From Desulfuromonadaceae bacterium GWC2_58_13 (GTDB lineage Bacteria > Desulfobacterota > Desulfuromonadia > Desulfuromonadales > Trichloromonadaceae): a stretch of 11,694 bases of DNA. How positions within the stretch are numbered: the stretch's first letter is position 1; each line of letters starts with the position of its first letter. Shown here one piece after another: positions 1-6,331 of this stretch. The stretch covers positions 35,700 through 47,393 of the forward strand of contig MHXM01000011.1 in NCBI GenBank assembly GCA_001825565.1, given 5' to 3'. Both the position numbers and the translations under genes were made by a program. The notes under the pieces are model-generated. The model was not told the DNA's origin, ran no database searches, and saw only the letters and a program-made list of their open reading frames with translations.

Positions 1-1534
1 TATCCAGGCGTCCGGTCAGGTCAATATTGGCGTGATCGTCGTAAACGGCGCCATCCCCCGTGGTGAAATAGGTCCGCTCCGGGAATTTTTTCCAGAAGGT
101 TTGTTGGTAGCCGACCGGATCCTTGAACAGGTCCTGCAGCATCGAGGGAAGCGGCGAGGCCAGCACCAGGCGTCCGGGTTCTCCCGCGGCGTTGATGGTC
201 ATGCCTTTGTGGTCCACGATGCGGGCATCCACCCCCGGCAGTGGACGCATCATGGTGTCATCCTCAAAATCCGCCACCCCCGGCACGCCGGCGATCAGGC
301 ATCCTCCCGTTTCGGTCTGGCCCCAGATCTGGATGATGGGGAGATTGTGTTTGTTGGTCAGTTCGTACTGCGCCCAGTTGTACACCTCTTCACTGAGCTT
401 CTCGCCGCCGCAACCGATCAGGCGCAGGGAAATGCTGGAACGGTTCATGTAGCGTTTGCTGCTTTTCGCGCGCATGACGCTTCGCAGCAGCGATGGGTTG
501 GTATACAGCACGGTCACGTGGTAGCGGTCCAGGTAGTCTAAAAACCCCTTGGTATTTTCATAGGAGATGGCGCCTTCATACAGAAACAGGGTGACTCCCA
601 GGGCCAGCGGTCCGTAAACGGCATAGGTATGGCCGTTGATCCAGGCCAGATCCGAGGTATTCCAGAAAATGTCCGTATCCACCAGATCGAACAGCACCTC
701 GGTGGTAAATTGCGCCCACATCAGATAGCCGGCCAGACCGTGCAGGACGCCGCGCGGCTGCTTGGACTTGGTCGAGGTATAGAGCATGAACAACGGCTCG
801 TCGGCATTGCGCAGGGGGTTATAGACCGCGCCGGTGGCGAATTCGGGATCGGTAATCAGATCGTCGTACCAGATGTCGCGCTTCGGCCGCATCAGCGTGT
901 GCTGACCGGTGCGGCGAACCACCACGCAGTGATGAATGTCGTAATCGATGCGCTCCAGCGCTTCATTCACCACCTCTTTGAGTCCCCGGCTGCGAAAACT
1001 GGTGCCATCGCAGGTAATAATGAATTTCGCCTGGCAGTGCTGCAGGCGCTGCGCCAGCGCTTCGGCGGAATAGGCCATGTGGTAGTTGATATGGATGGCG
1101 CCGATGCTGGCGCAGGCGAGCATGGCCACCACGGTTTCCGGCAGGTCCGGCAGATAGATCAGGACGTGGCTCCCTTTTTTCACACCCAGGTGCAGCAACC
1201 CGTTGATCAGGCACAAGACCTCATAGCCCAGGGCCTGATAGGTATAGGTGCGTTCCTCGGAATTGACCCCGCGCCAGATCAGCGCCGCCTTGTTTCGGCG
1301 CAAGGTATTCATATGCTTGCCGACCAGGTTTTCAAACACATCGAGCTTGCCGCCGGGAAACCAGTGGAAATAGGGCGGCGCCATATCGTCCAGAACCTTG
1401 CGGTAAGGTTCCGACCAGTTCAGGTACTTGCGTGCCAGCACGTCGAACAGTTCGATTTGCGACATGTTTCTGTAGGCTTCGTACTGATGGACGGAAATCT
1501 TGCGCCGCTGATAGTCAAGCTTGGGATGAACCAT
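1..1534 (-). CDS. Acyl-CoA synthetase, acetyl-CoA-synthetase-like AMP-forming ligase (3' end outside window)
   Basis: Reading leftward from the ATG at 1534, an uninterrupted frame of 511 codons runs to the window edge. It would activate a carboxylate with ATP to an acyl-adenylate and then form acyl-CoA. Visible landmarks are an ACS N-terminal region (Trp/Gly-rich stretch near residues 55-65), the phosphate-loop position at 253-262, the adenylate motif QTETGG at 406-411, the ATP-ribose Asp in TGDG (D494), and TGRLD at 507-511. The family is usually about 630-660 residues, so the mobile C-terminal domain with the catalytic lysine lies outside. Two oddities are seen: the phosphate loop reads TSTKSKQPRG instead of the usual TSGSTGKPKG, and Gly405 stands where acetyl-CoA synthetases carry the pocket Trp (Trp414 in Salmonella Acs). 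Its start codon overlaps the stop of the upstream exonuclease, so translation is probably coupled. Family membership is sure; substrate is not acetate with any confidence. Confidence 0.9.
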   Translation of the reverse strand, partial: MVHPKLDYQRRKISVHQYEAYRNMSQIELFDVLARKYLNWSEPYRKVLDDMAPPYFHWFPGGKLDVFENLVGKHMNTLRRNKAALIWRGVNSEERTYTYQALGYEVLCLINGLLHLGVKKGSHVLIYLPDLPETVVAMLACASIGAIHINYHMAYSAEALAQRLQHCQAKFIITCDGTSFRSRGLKEVVNEALERIDYDIHHCVVVRRTGQHTLMRPKRDIWYDDLITDPEFATGAVYNPLRNADEPLFMLYTSTKSKQPRGVLHGLAGYLMWAQFTTEVLFDLVDTDIFWNTSDLAWINGHTYAVYGPLALGVTLFLYEGAISYENTKGFLDYLDRYHVTVLYTNPSLLRSVMRAKSSKRYMNRSSISLRLIGCGGEKLSEEVYNWAQYELTNKHNLPIIQIWGQTETGGCLIAGVPGVADFEDDTMMRPLPGVDARIVDHKGMTINAAGEPGRLVLASPLPSMLQDLFKDPVGYQQTFWKKFPERTYFTTGDGAVYDDHANIDLTGRLD

Positions 1535-2238
1535 TACATATGATCCTTACGGGATAGATCCTGCTGGGCGCAGAACAGATCGTTAAGCGTCTTGTAGGAC
1601 GATGCCAGTTCCTGCAAAATCTTCAGAAAAACCTTCGTCGTCGCAATGGAATCGCCCAGGGCCCGGTGACGCTGATCGCAGTTGACGGAGTAGGTATCGA
1701 GCAGGTCATCCAGTTGGGTATTGGTATTGTTTTCCATCACCAGTTTATGCAGCAGCATGGTGTCGAGCCAGGGCGCCCCTTCCAGGCCGCAGTCGAAATG
1801 CTCTTTCAGATGCCGGTTGAGCATCCGCAAATCAAAGTTGATGTGATGGCCGACAATCATGCTGGACCCGATGAAGCCGAGAAATTCCGGCAGCACCTCG
1901 GCGATCGACGGCTTATCCGTCAGCATGTCATCGGTAATGCCATGCCACTGGATCGATTCGTGTCGAATGGGAAGCGGCGGTTTGACATAGGACTCGTAGA
2001 TTTTAGTGATCTTGCCGCGCTTCACTTTCACCGCGGCCGCATTGATGATGGCATCCTCGGCCACATCCAGCCCCGTCGTCTCCAGATCGATAATGCAGAA
2101 GGTGGCTTCATTCAAGGACAACTTCAAGACGCTTTGCGAGCGGATGACCTCGCAGCGTTGCCGCACATAAGCCGCCAGGGGGTCGCGTTCCGCATCGCTT
2201 TTGCGCGGACTCACGGTTTTCAGAAGGGTCTTCCACAT
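1534..2238 (-). CDS. DEDDh 3'-5' exonuclease, DnaQ/PolC epsilon-like
   Basis: A 234-residue protein with a full RNase T/DnaQ exonuclease fold signature: Exo I DLETTG (D51, E53), Exo II with D136 in a GHHINFDLRML block, and Exo III with H191 and D196 in HRALGD. These four acidic residues and the histidine bind two metals and remove nucleotides from 3' ends of DNA or RNA. About 45 N-terminal residues precede the domain; they are basic and polar and match nothing I know. The start is supported by GGAG six bases upstream. The last base of its TAA is the first base of the ATG of the acyl-CoA synthetase, so the two form one transcription unit. In related genomes such exonucleases often sit beside CBS/DUF294 proteins and acetate-transport genes (from memory); no DUF294 gene is present here. 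Whether it serves replication, repair or RNA turnover cannot be told from sequence. Confidence 0.93.
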   Translation of the reverse strand: MWKTLLKTVSPRKSDAERDPLAAYVRQRCEVIRSQSVLKLSLNEATFCIIDLETTGLDVAEDAIINAAAVKVKRGKITKIYESYVKPPLPIRHESIQWHGITDDMLTDKPSIAEVLPEFLGFIGSSMIVGHHINFDLRMLNRHLKEHFDCGLEGAPWLDTMLLHKLVMENNTNTQLDDLLDTYSVNCDQRHRALGDSIATTKVFLKILQELASSYKTLNDLFCAQQDLSRKDHM

Positions 2239-2293
2239 ATCCGGCTCCGCTGGTGGAGCAACATAAAAACTCCGGGCTGACAGTCTCCTGCCG

Positions 2294-2329
2294 CTATCGG
2301 AAAAAGAAGGCGTTCTTCAAGGCGCTCAT
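2294..2329 (-). other. Possible 11-codon leader ORF ahead of the exonuclease
   Basis: An ATG at 2329 opens an 11-residue frame (MSALKNAFFFR) ending in TAG, with AGGA six bases upstream of the ATG. It would lie in the 5' leader of the exonuclease-ligase transcript if the promoter is further upstream. So short an ORF can occur by chance, so this is a weak call. Confidence 0.15.
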
Positions 2330-2380
2330 GTGATATCCTGCCAACCCAATTCAGAACGTTGTGTTCACCAGGGGGGCGAA

Positions 2381-2394
2381 TGCCAAAATTGGCA
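2381..2394. promoter_or_regulatory. Palindrome TGCCAA-AA-TTGGCA, possible operator
   Basis: Six-base inverted arms separated by two bases lie in the divergent region between the exonuclease (minus) and the TPR gene (plus). The half site TGCCAA recurs at 2339-2344. The position suits a regulator binding site acting on either gene. No factor can be named. Confidence 0.3.
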
Positions 2395-2507
2395 ATACCG
2401 TTTTAAAAAACCCGAGGAGCCGTTGCCGGTTCTTTAACTTTGAGCTGGAGATTGCCCATCCGAGAGTTTATACTCATCTCCATATTTTTCAACAGGAGTC
2501 TTGTCTC

Positions 2508-3176
2508 ATGAATTTAAAACCCTTCTTTATTCTCGGCATTATCGTTTCCCTCATCATGTTGCTATCCCGGTGCGAATACGGCGCGGAGCATCAGGAGGTG
2601 GAGACGAAATACAAAAACGCCCACCTGACGGCGGTCAGCGCCCAGAAACTGCTCAAATTGAAAAATTACGAAGAGGCCCTCAAATACTACGAGATGGCCC
2701 AACGGGAGATGGAGCACCCCAATGTTGGGGCCGACAAAGGCGAAGACCTTTACATCAACTATGGTTTTGTCATGAACGATATCGGCGTCATCCATATGGG
2801 CTGGGCGCTGTACGGCAAAGCGTTGAACACCCAGCGAGACCAGGTGGACATGGCCGCCATTGACCAGACGGAACTCAAGACGGCGCGCCAGGCACTGGAA
2901 ACCGCCATCGATTTTTACCAGCGCTGGTTCGAGCATAATCCCAAGGAATATGAACGGTTTTCCCAGGCCATTGCGGAAAGCCTGGCCAATTACGGCGTGG
3001 CTCTGAAATACTCCGGTGAAATGGACCAGGCCCAGGAGGCGTTTCGCCGGTCGTTGTTGTACAATCCCGGCAACGGCAACGCCGAGCGGTCGCTCAAAAT
3101 GATCGGCGTCGATCCACAACCTTTCATCGAAGCGGGTAAGGCCGAACAGAAGAAACATAAAGAATTTTCGTTATAA
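2508..3176 (+). CDS. Membrane-anchored TPR-repeat protein
   Basis: A 222-residue protein. The chosen ATG at 2508 has AGGAG nine bases upstream and starts directly with a signal or anchor segment (hydrophobic residues 5-20); the frame stays open further upstream but that part is not protein-like. Residues 37-66 and 155-190 look like tetratricopeptide helical repeats (KNYEEALKYYEMA; ANYGVALKYSGEMDQAQEAF ending in NPGN), with a less regular helical stretch between. TPRs mediate protein-protein contacts, so this is probably a periplasmic scaffold or assembly factor. Cys22 follows LSR, which resembles a lipoprotein signal but has Arg where Gly/Ala/Ser is required, so lipidation is doubtful. It is transcribed alone between two minus-strand operons and has its own terminator downstream. 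The biological partner is unknown. Confidence 0.85.
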   Translation: MNLKPFFILGIIVSLIMLLSRCEYGAEHQEVETKYKNAHLTAVSAQKLLKLKNYEEALKYYEMAQREMEHPNVGADKGEDLYINYGFVMNDIGVIHMGWALYGKALNTQRDQVDMAAIDQTELKTARQALETAIDFYQRWFEHNPKEYERFSQAIAESLANYGVALKYSGEMDQAQEAFRRSLLYNPGNGNAERSLKMIGVDPQPFIEAGKAEQKKHKEFSL

Positions 3177-3194
3177 TTCGCTTCCGCTGGTTTC

Positions 3195-3235
3195 TTTTTC
3201 CTTGCGGCGGGGTGCAACCCTGCCGCAAGGAAAGA
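3195..3235. repeat. Long perfect-type hairpin just after the TPR gene
   Basis: Arms 3195-3213 and 3217-3235 pair over 19 positions (two G-U type pairs) around a three-base loop GCA. No T-run follows on either strand, so it is not a classical terminator. It may protect the 3' end of the TPR mRNA or help the terminator that follows 16 bases later. Confidence 0.6.
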
Positions 3236-3250
3236 ACCGGAGCAAGCAGT

Positions 3251-3295
3251 CGCCGGACGGAAACCGTCGCGGCCATTCGTCTCCGGCGCTTTTTT
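3251..3295 (+). terminator. Rho-independent terminator of the TPR gene
   Basis: CGCCGGA (3251-3257) pairs with TCCGGCG (3282-3288), with a smaller nested hairpin GACGG-AAA-CCGTC inside, and is followed by C then six T residues (3290-3295). Placement 75 bases after the TPR stop and the T-run direction assign it to the plus strand. Confidence 0.7.
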
Positions 3296-3575
3296 CCCTT
3301 TCGTCTCTCACCTTTTCATTTCAACCCCTCTTCAATTCCCATTCGGGGCCGGATCGATACGTCCGTCCAAATCTCTTGTGTTAACAAATCCATGCCGAAG
3401 CTTTTACCTTGCTGGAGTTCCGCGTGGTCAATCCTGCCGCCCAATACCGACTCATCAAAGCTGTTGCCCGTAGTTGGCGTAATCCAGGTCGGCTTGCCGC
3501 ATCGCGTACTGCCGGCAACCGCCGGCGGTGTGTGATGCCCCGAATGGAAAAGGCTGCTTCCGGGGGAAGCAAAGC
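3296..3575. other. Intergenic stretch between convergent genes
   Basis: This lies between the TPR terminator and the symporter-operon terminator. I see no gene with a ribosome binding site. On the minus strand a frame ending at the TGA at 3321-3323 reads in a fairly protein-like way (for example GKSFGMDLLTQEIW), and the neighbouring frame upstream contains MRQADLDYANYGQQ before a stop. This might be the remnant of a decayed, frameshifted gene, but I cannot match it to a family. TGTTAACA occurs at 3379-3386. Confidence 0.3.
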
Positions 3576-3608
3576 AAAAAAACCCCCATTGCGAAGGCGC
3601 AATGGGGG
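3576..3608 (-). terminator. Rho-independent terminator of the symporter operon
   Basis: An 11-base-pair stem (3583-3593 with 3598-3608, CCCCCATTGCG type arms) and a four-base loop are followed on the minus strand by seven T residues (complement of 3576-3582). It starts 27 bases after the symporter stop codon. Confidence 0.92.
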
Positions 3609-3634
3609 CAAATGAATCGAATCAACAAGAAGAT

Positions 3635-5245
3635 CTATTCGTCGTTATGAACCCGGTAAAGCAGTTCCTTGATCTCCCGGGCGGGCTCGGGCGTCATGAA
3701 TGAAACCACGATCATGACAAGCAGCACCAAGGGTACGCCCAGTATCGCGCTGGAGGTGAAGGGGACGTAGTACGCCAGCACCGAAGTCTTGGGAATCAGC
3801 ATCGAACCGAAGGTAACGACCAGACCGACGATCATGCCGGCAATGGCCGCTTCCTTGGTGGTGCGGCTCCACCAGATCCCGAGCAGGAACAGCGGGAAGA
3901 AGGTGTTCGCGCCGAGGGCGAAGGCGACGGCGACGATCTGGGCGATCAGGGCCGGCGGATTCAGGGCGACGACGATGATGGAAAGCCCGAGCGCGACGGT
4001 GCCGATACGGGCGATCTTCATCTTGGTTTCTTCCGTCGCGTTCGGTCTCAGCACGCGGAAGTAGATGTCGTGGGCGAAAGCCGAGGCTCCGGCCATCAGC
4101 AGACCGCCGACGGTGGAGAAGGCGGCGGAAACGGCGCCGGCGGCGAGGAAGCCGGCAAACCACTCGGGCAGCCCCGCCAGTTCGGCTGCGTTAACGACGA
4201 TGGCGTCCGGCGCTATGGCGACGCCGGTGGTTCCCATCAGGTTGGAGAATTTGGCGAATGCCGCATAGCACGGCGCCGACCAGTAAACCAGGGCGATGAA
4301 GAACAGGCCCCATACCACCTGCCAGCGGGCGTCGCTGACTTTGGGAACGACGTAAAAACGGCCGATAACGTGGGGCAGGCCGGCGGTGCCGAGCATCAGG
4401 GTGATACAGAGGGCGAACCAGTGATAGGCCGTGTTCTGGATAAACGGCAGATAGAAGCTTGGCTCGGCCAATTCTGCCGAGAGACCATTGCCGCCGTGGC
4501 CGATGTCATACAGAGCGGCACCGTAACCGATCTGCGGCACGGCGGAGAAGTAGCCCAGCTTGTTGGCGATGAAAAACAGCGGCAGGAAAAAGGTGATAAC
4601 GATAACCACGTACTGAACCTGCATGTTCTTGGTGGCGCCGAGCATCCCGGAGATCAGCACGTAGGCCAGAACGACCAGGGTGCCGACGACGACCGAGGTC
4701 TGGTAGTTGATGCCGAAGATCCAGTTGAACATCATGCCGATCCCTTTGTACTGGCCTACGGAGTAGACAAAGGAGATCAGGATGACGATCAACGCCGACA
4801 GCAGGCGCGCGCCCTGGGAATAGTAGCGGTCGCCGACGAAGTCCGGCGCCGTGTATTTGCCGTAGCGGCGCACCGGGCCGGCCATGAGCACCAGCAGCAG
4901 AACGTAGCCGCCGGTCCAGCCGAGCACGTAGGAAATCGCGAAAAAGCCTTTCAGGTAGATGAGGCCGGCCATCCCCAGATAGGAGGCGGCGGACATCCAG
5001 TTCGACGCGATCGCCGCGCCGCCGCCCATCTGGCCGATGCCGCGCCCGGCCGCCCAGTAGTCTTCGGTGTTCTTCGCCTTGGCGAAAACGCCGACCAGGA
5101 CGAACAGGATCAGCAAGCTGATCATCAGGAGGCCCGGAATAACCTTGAATTTTCCTTCCGGGTTCAGGTCTTCAACCGCAGCGAAAACATTGCTTGCCAT
5201 CAAGACAAAGAAAAGAGACAAGCCCCATTGCACCATTCGTTTCAT
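3635..5245 (-). CDS. ActP-like sodium:solute symporter (SSS family), large subunit
   Basis: A 536-residue inner-membrane transporter of the solute:sodium symporter family, closest by eye to acetate permease ActP. I place the start at 5245: it has a purine-rich GGAAGGGAGA upstream and gives a cleavable signal peptide (residues 1-22, ending VFA), as ActP has; the frame further upstream overlaps the preceding gene and is not protein-like. Around thirteen hydrophobic segments follow. Family landmarks seen: EDYWAAGR (61-68), the TM block NWMSAASYLGMAG (82-94), GTAGLPHVIGRF in the middle, and the FSTVGGLLMAGASAFAHDIY block late in the protein, which holds the Ser/Thr pair of the sodium site. Asn82 replaces the Asp usual in ActP/PutP at this place. 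It follows the small-subunit gene by 19 bases and ends at a strong terminator. The substrate is likely a short carboxylate such as acetate, pyruvate or a relative; not proven. Confidence 0.92.
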   Translation of the reverse strand: MKRMVQWGLSLFFVLMASNVFAAVEDLNPEGKFKVIPGLLMISLLILFVLVGVFAKAKNTEDYWAAGRGIGQMGGGAAIASNWMSAASYLGMAGLIYLKGFFAISYVLGWTGGYVLLLVLMAGPVRRYGKYTAPDFVGDRYYSQGARLLSALIVILISFVYSVGQYKGIGMMFNWIFGINYQTSVVVGTLVVLAYVLISGMLGATKNMQVQYVVIVITFFLPLFFIANKLGYFSAVPQIGYGAALYDIGHGGNGLSAELAEPSFYLPFIQNTAYHWFALCITLMLGTAGLPHVIGRFYVVPKVSDARWQVVWGLFFIALVYWSAPCYAAFAKFSNLMGTTGVAIAPDAIVVNAAELAGLPEWFAGFLAAGAVSAAFSTVGGLLMAGASAFAHDIYFRVLRPNATEETKMKIARIGTVALGLSIIVVALNPPALIAQIVAVAFALGANTFFPLFLLGIWWSRTTKEAAIAGMIVGLVVTFGSMLIPKTSVLAYYVPFTSSAILGVPLVLLVMIVVSFMTPEPAREIKELLYRVHNDE

Positions 5246-5264
5246 TTTAAGGTCTCCCTTCCTT

Positions 5265-5654
5265 TTATTTGGGTTGTCCGGGCTTCTTCTCGGTCTTGCC
5301 GTGCTTCGCCTCGAGATCGTCGGAAAACTTGCAGTACCACCAGCACTGGGCAATGAAGAGCGCGATGCAGAACTCCGCCATATAAAAGTAATGGAACGGG
5401 AAACCCAGGAATCGCATTTCCGTCAGAAAGCTCTTGCCGGTGACCTGGGTGACCACTTCACCCGTGCTCAGGGTGACCTGCACCGTGTCGTTGGGGTCGG
5501 CAACCATCACCAGTAGGAACAGAAAACCGTACACGGCCACAAACCAGACCGCCAGAATGATTTTTGTCATGGCCACGTCTTTGGTCATGAATTCGCCAAC
5601 CGGCTTGAAAAAATTGATATTGATATCTTGTGTTCCTAAACCTTGTTTTTCCAT
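5265..5654 (-). CDS. Small membrane subunit of the sodium:solute symporter (DUF4212/DUF485-like)
   Basis: A 129-residue protein with two transmembrane segments, roughly residues 30-50 (starting TKIILAVWFVAVYGF) and 90-110 (FYMAEFCIALFIAQCWWY), and a charged Lys-rich tail. The block LGFPFHYFYMAE is typical of the small proteins encoded next to ActP-like symporters, which help assemble or work with the transporter. I prefer the ATG at 5654, seven bases after AGGAGG; the ATG at 5660 lies only one base from it. The loop between the two helices is about 30 residues and polar, longer than I expect for DUF4212. It is the first gene of a two-gene operon with the symporter. The choice between DUF4212 and DUF485 is from pattern memory only. 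Confidence 0.8.
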   Translation of the reverse strand: MEKQGLGTQDININFFKPVGEFMTKDVAMTKIILAVWFVAVYGFLFLLVMVADPNDTVQVTLSTGEVVTQVTGKSFLTEMRFLGFPFHYFYMAEFCIALFIAQCWWYCKFSDDLEAKHGKTEKKPGQPK

Positions 5655-5765
5655 ACCCATGCCTCCTTGGTGTGAAGTCTTCGGGGAACCACCCCCGTTG
5701 ACTGCATAAACGTCAAACCGTTGTGAATCTTGAACAAGCCGATGTTTGTTATGGGCACCTCCTTT
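5636..5765 (-). promoter_or_regulatory. Strong Shine-Dalgarno without a usable start codon, upstream of the symporter operon
   Basis: On the minus strand AAAGGAGGTG (5756-5765) is an almost full match to the anti-Shine-Dalgarno. The codon at the ideal distance (5750-5752) is ATA, not ATG. Read from there, 38 codons stay open to a TAG at 5636-5638, overlapping the start of the small-subunit gene. It may be a leader ORF that lost its ATG, one using a rare start, or a ribosome standby site. Confidence 0.4.
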
Positions 5766-5773
5766 CGGTTAGA

Positions 5774-5806
5774 TGGGTTATGAAGGGGTTGTGAAGGACT
5801 CGTGAA
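5774..5806. repeat. Three tandem 11-bp repeats, possible activator site for the symporter operon
   Basis: TGGGTTATGAA (5774-5784), GGGGTTGTGAA (5785-5795) and GGACTCGTGAA (5796-5806) stand head to tail. Neighbours agree at 9 and 8 of 11 bases. A spacing of one helical turn is what OmpR/PhoB-type response regulators use. They end about 120 bases upstream of the small-subunit start. I see no clear -10 downstream on the minus strand. Confidence 0.5.
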
Positions 5807-5963
5807 AAATTACTCGTATATTTGCATGGCTTTCTATTTGTGTTGCCGCCGCATTTCCGATCTCTTGGCAGGTTCGATCCAGTGGATTCAAACTGTGTTT
5901 AAAAGTAGATGCAGGAACCAAAACCGGAAAGCAGGGCGCTTCTATTCAGGGTTTCCGGTCCGT

Positions 5964-5991
5964 CATGAGGTTGCCAAAGAGACAACCCATG
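5964..5991. repeat. Bulged hairpin CATG-A-GGTTG / CAACC-CATG
   Basis: GGTTG (5969-5973) pairs with CAACC (5983-5987) and the outer CATG (5964-5967) with CATG (5988-5991), with one bulged A and a nine-base loop. It lies in the gene-free stretch and has no T-run, so it is not a terminator. Confidence 0.4.
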
Positions 5992-6023
5992 TTTTACTTC
6001 GCCAGTGTTCCATGAAGGCAAAA

Positions 6024-6033
6024 ATGTTAACAT
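6024..6033. promoter_or_regulatory. Perfect palindrome ATGTTAACAT
   Basis: A ten-base perfect palindrome in AT-rich intergenic DNA, downstream of the small membrane protein gene. The core TGTTAACA occurs again at 3379-3386 between the convergent TPR and symporter genes. It may bind a dimeric regulator, but chance is possible. Confidence 0.2.
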
Positions 6034-6097
6034 GATGTCTATTGCCAGCTGAATTTGGCTACCCGGGTTCGGGGATACCCTTGTTTGCTGAATGTAG

Positions 6098-6244
6098 TCA
6101 TGGCTCTCGATTTATGATCGAATATAACGAACGCCGTTTTCGGCAATGCTGTTCACGGTAATCGGAATAGTAGGAGAAAATAAAACAGATCAACGCCCCC
6201 CCCGTGATAATACCACCCAGGATGTAGTAAAGGGTATCGTCCAT
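6098..6244 (-). CDS. Small single-pass membrane protein, unknown function
   Basis: A 48-residue protein with start MDDTLYYILGG. I choose the ATG at 6244 because GGAGG lies five bases upstream and the protein begins just before its only membrane helix (about residues 5-25); the frame is open further upstream, to 6481, but that part does not look coded. The tail after the helix is short and basic (HCRKRR) with one Cys, so by the positive-inside rule the C-terminus is cytoplasmic. A sigma-70-like promoter lies 58 bases upstream. Size and topology resemble small accessory subunits of respiratory or transport complexes (CcoQ-like in shape), but no motif supports a name. Its neighbours are the symporter operon, same strand, and a divergent histidine kinase gene. 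Confidence 0.6.
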   Translation of the reverse strand: MDDTLYYILGGIITGGALICFIFSYYSDYREQHCRKRRSLYSIINREP

Positions 6245-6301
6245 GCCTTCCTCCGTTACGCCTTTTAGCGTATAATTAAACAGTGTTTTGATCTCGCTGC
6301 T

Positions 6302-6331
6302 TTTATGCCACAGCGTATTTCGTGGAGTCAA
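6302..6331 (-). promoter_or_regulatory. Sigma-70-like promoter for the small membrane protein gene
   Basis: On the minus strand TTGACT (complement of 6326-6331) and CATAAA (complement of 6302-6307) are separated by 18 bases. The -35 matches the consensus at 5 of 6 and the -10 at 4 of 6. Transcription would begin near 6295, giving a leader of about 50 bases. Confidence 0.5.

Larger units (their letters stand above)
5810..6097. other. Gene-free stretch with several inverted repeats
   Basis: No convincing gene. A plus-strand frame starting GTG at 5802 (77 codons) has poor codon use and only three bases between AAGGA and the GTG. Structure seen: ACCGGAAA/TTTCCGGT arms at 5923-5930 and 5952-5959; a bulged hairpin at 5964-5991; a perfect 10-bp palindrome at 6024-6033. 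This could be a leader, an sRNA or operator DNA. Confidence 0.4.

Noticed and set aside
32..1543. Long plus-strand open frames over the ligase gene (32-541, 629-1543)
   Set aside because: They are antisense shadows of the GC-rich minus-strand gene; the minus frame carries all the ligase motifs.
3321..3535. Possible decayed gene on the minus strand
   Set aside because: Two short frames read in a protein-like way but there is no start, no recognisable family and a frameshift must be assumed.
4070..5356. 428-codon plus-strand frame over the symporter gene
   Set aside because: Composition is His/Gln/Gly-rich and low in hydrophobics, and the minus frame is a clear SSS transporter.
5870..5882. 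GGTTCGATCC, resembling a tRNA T-loop
   Set aside because: The flanking bases do not pair into a T stem, and no acceptor or anticodon arm is found.
5802..6035. 77-codon plus-strand frame starting with GTG
   Set aside because: Shine-Dalgarno spacing is only three bases, residues are Cys/Arg/Lys-rich without pattern, and no family resemblance.
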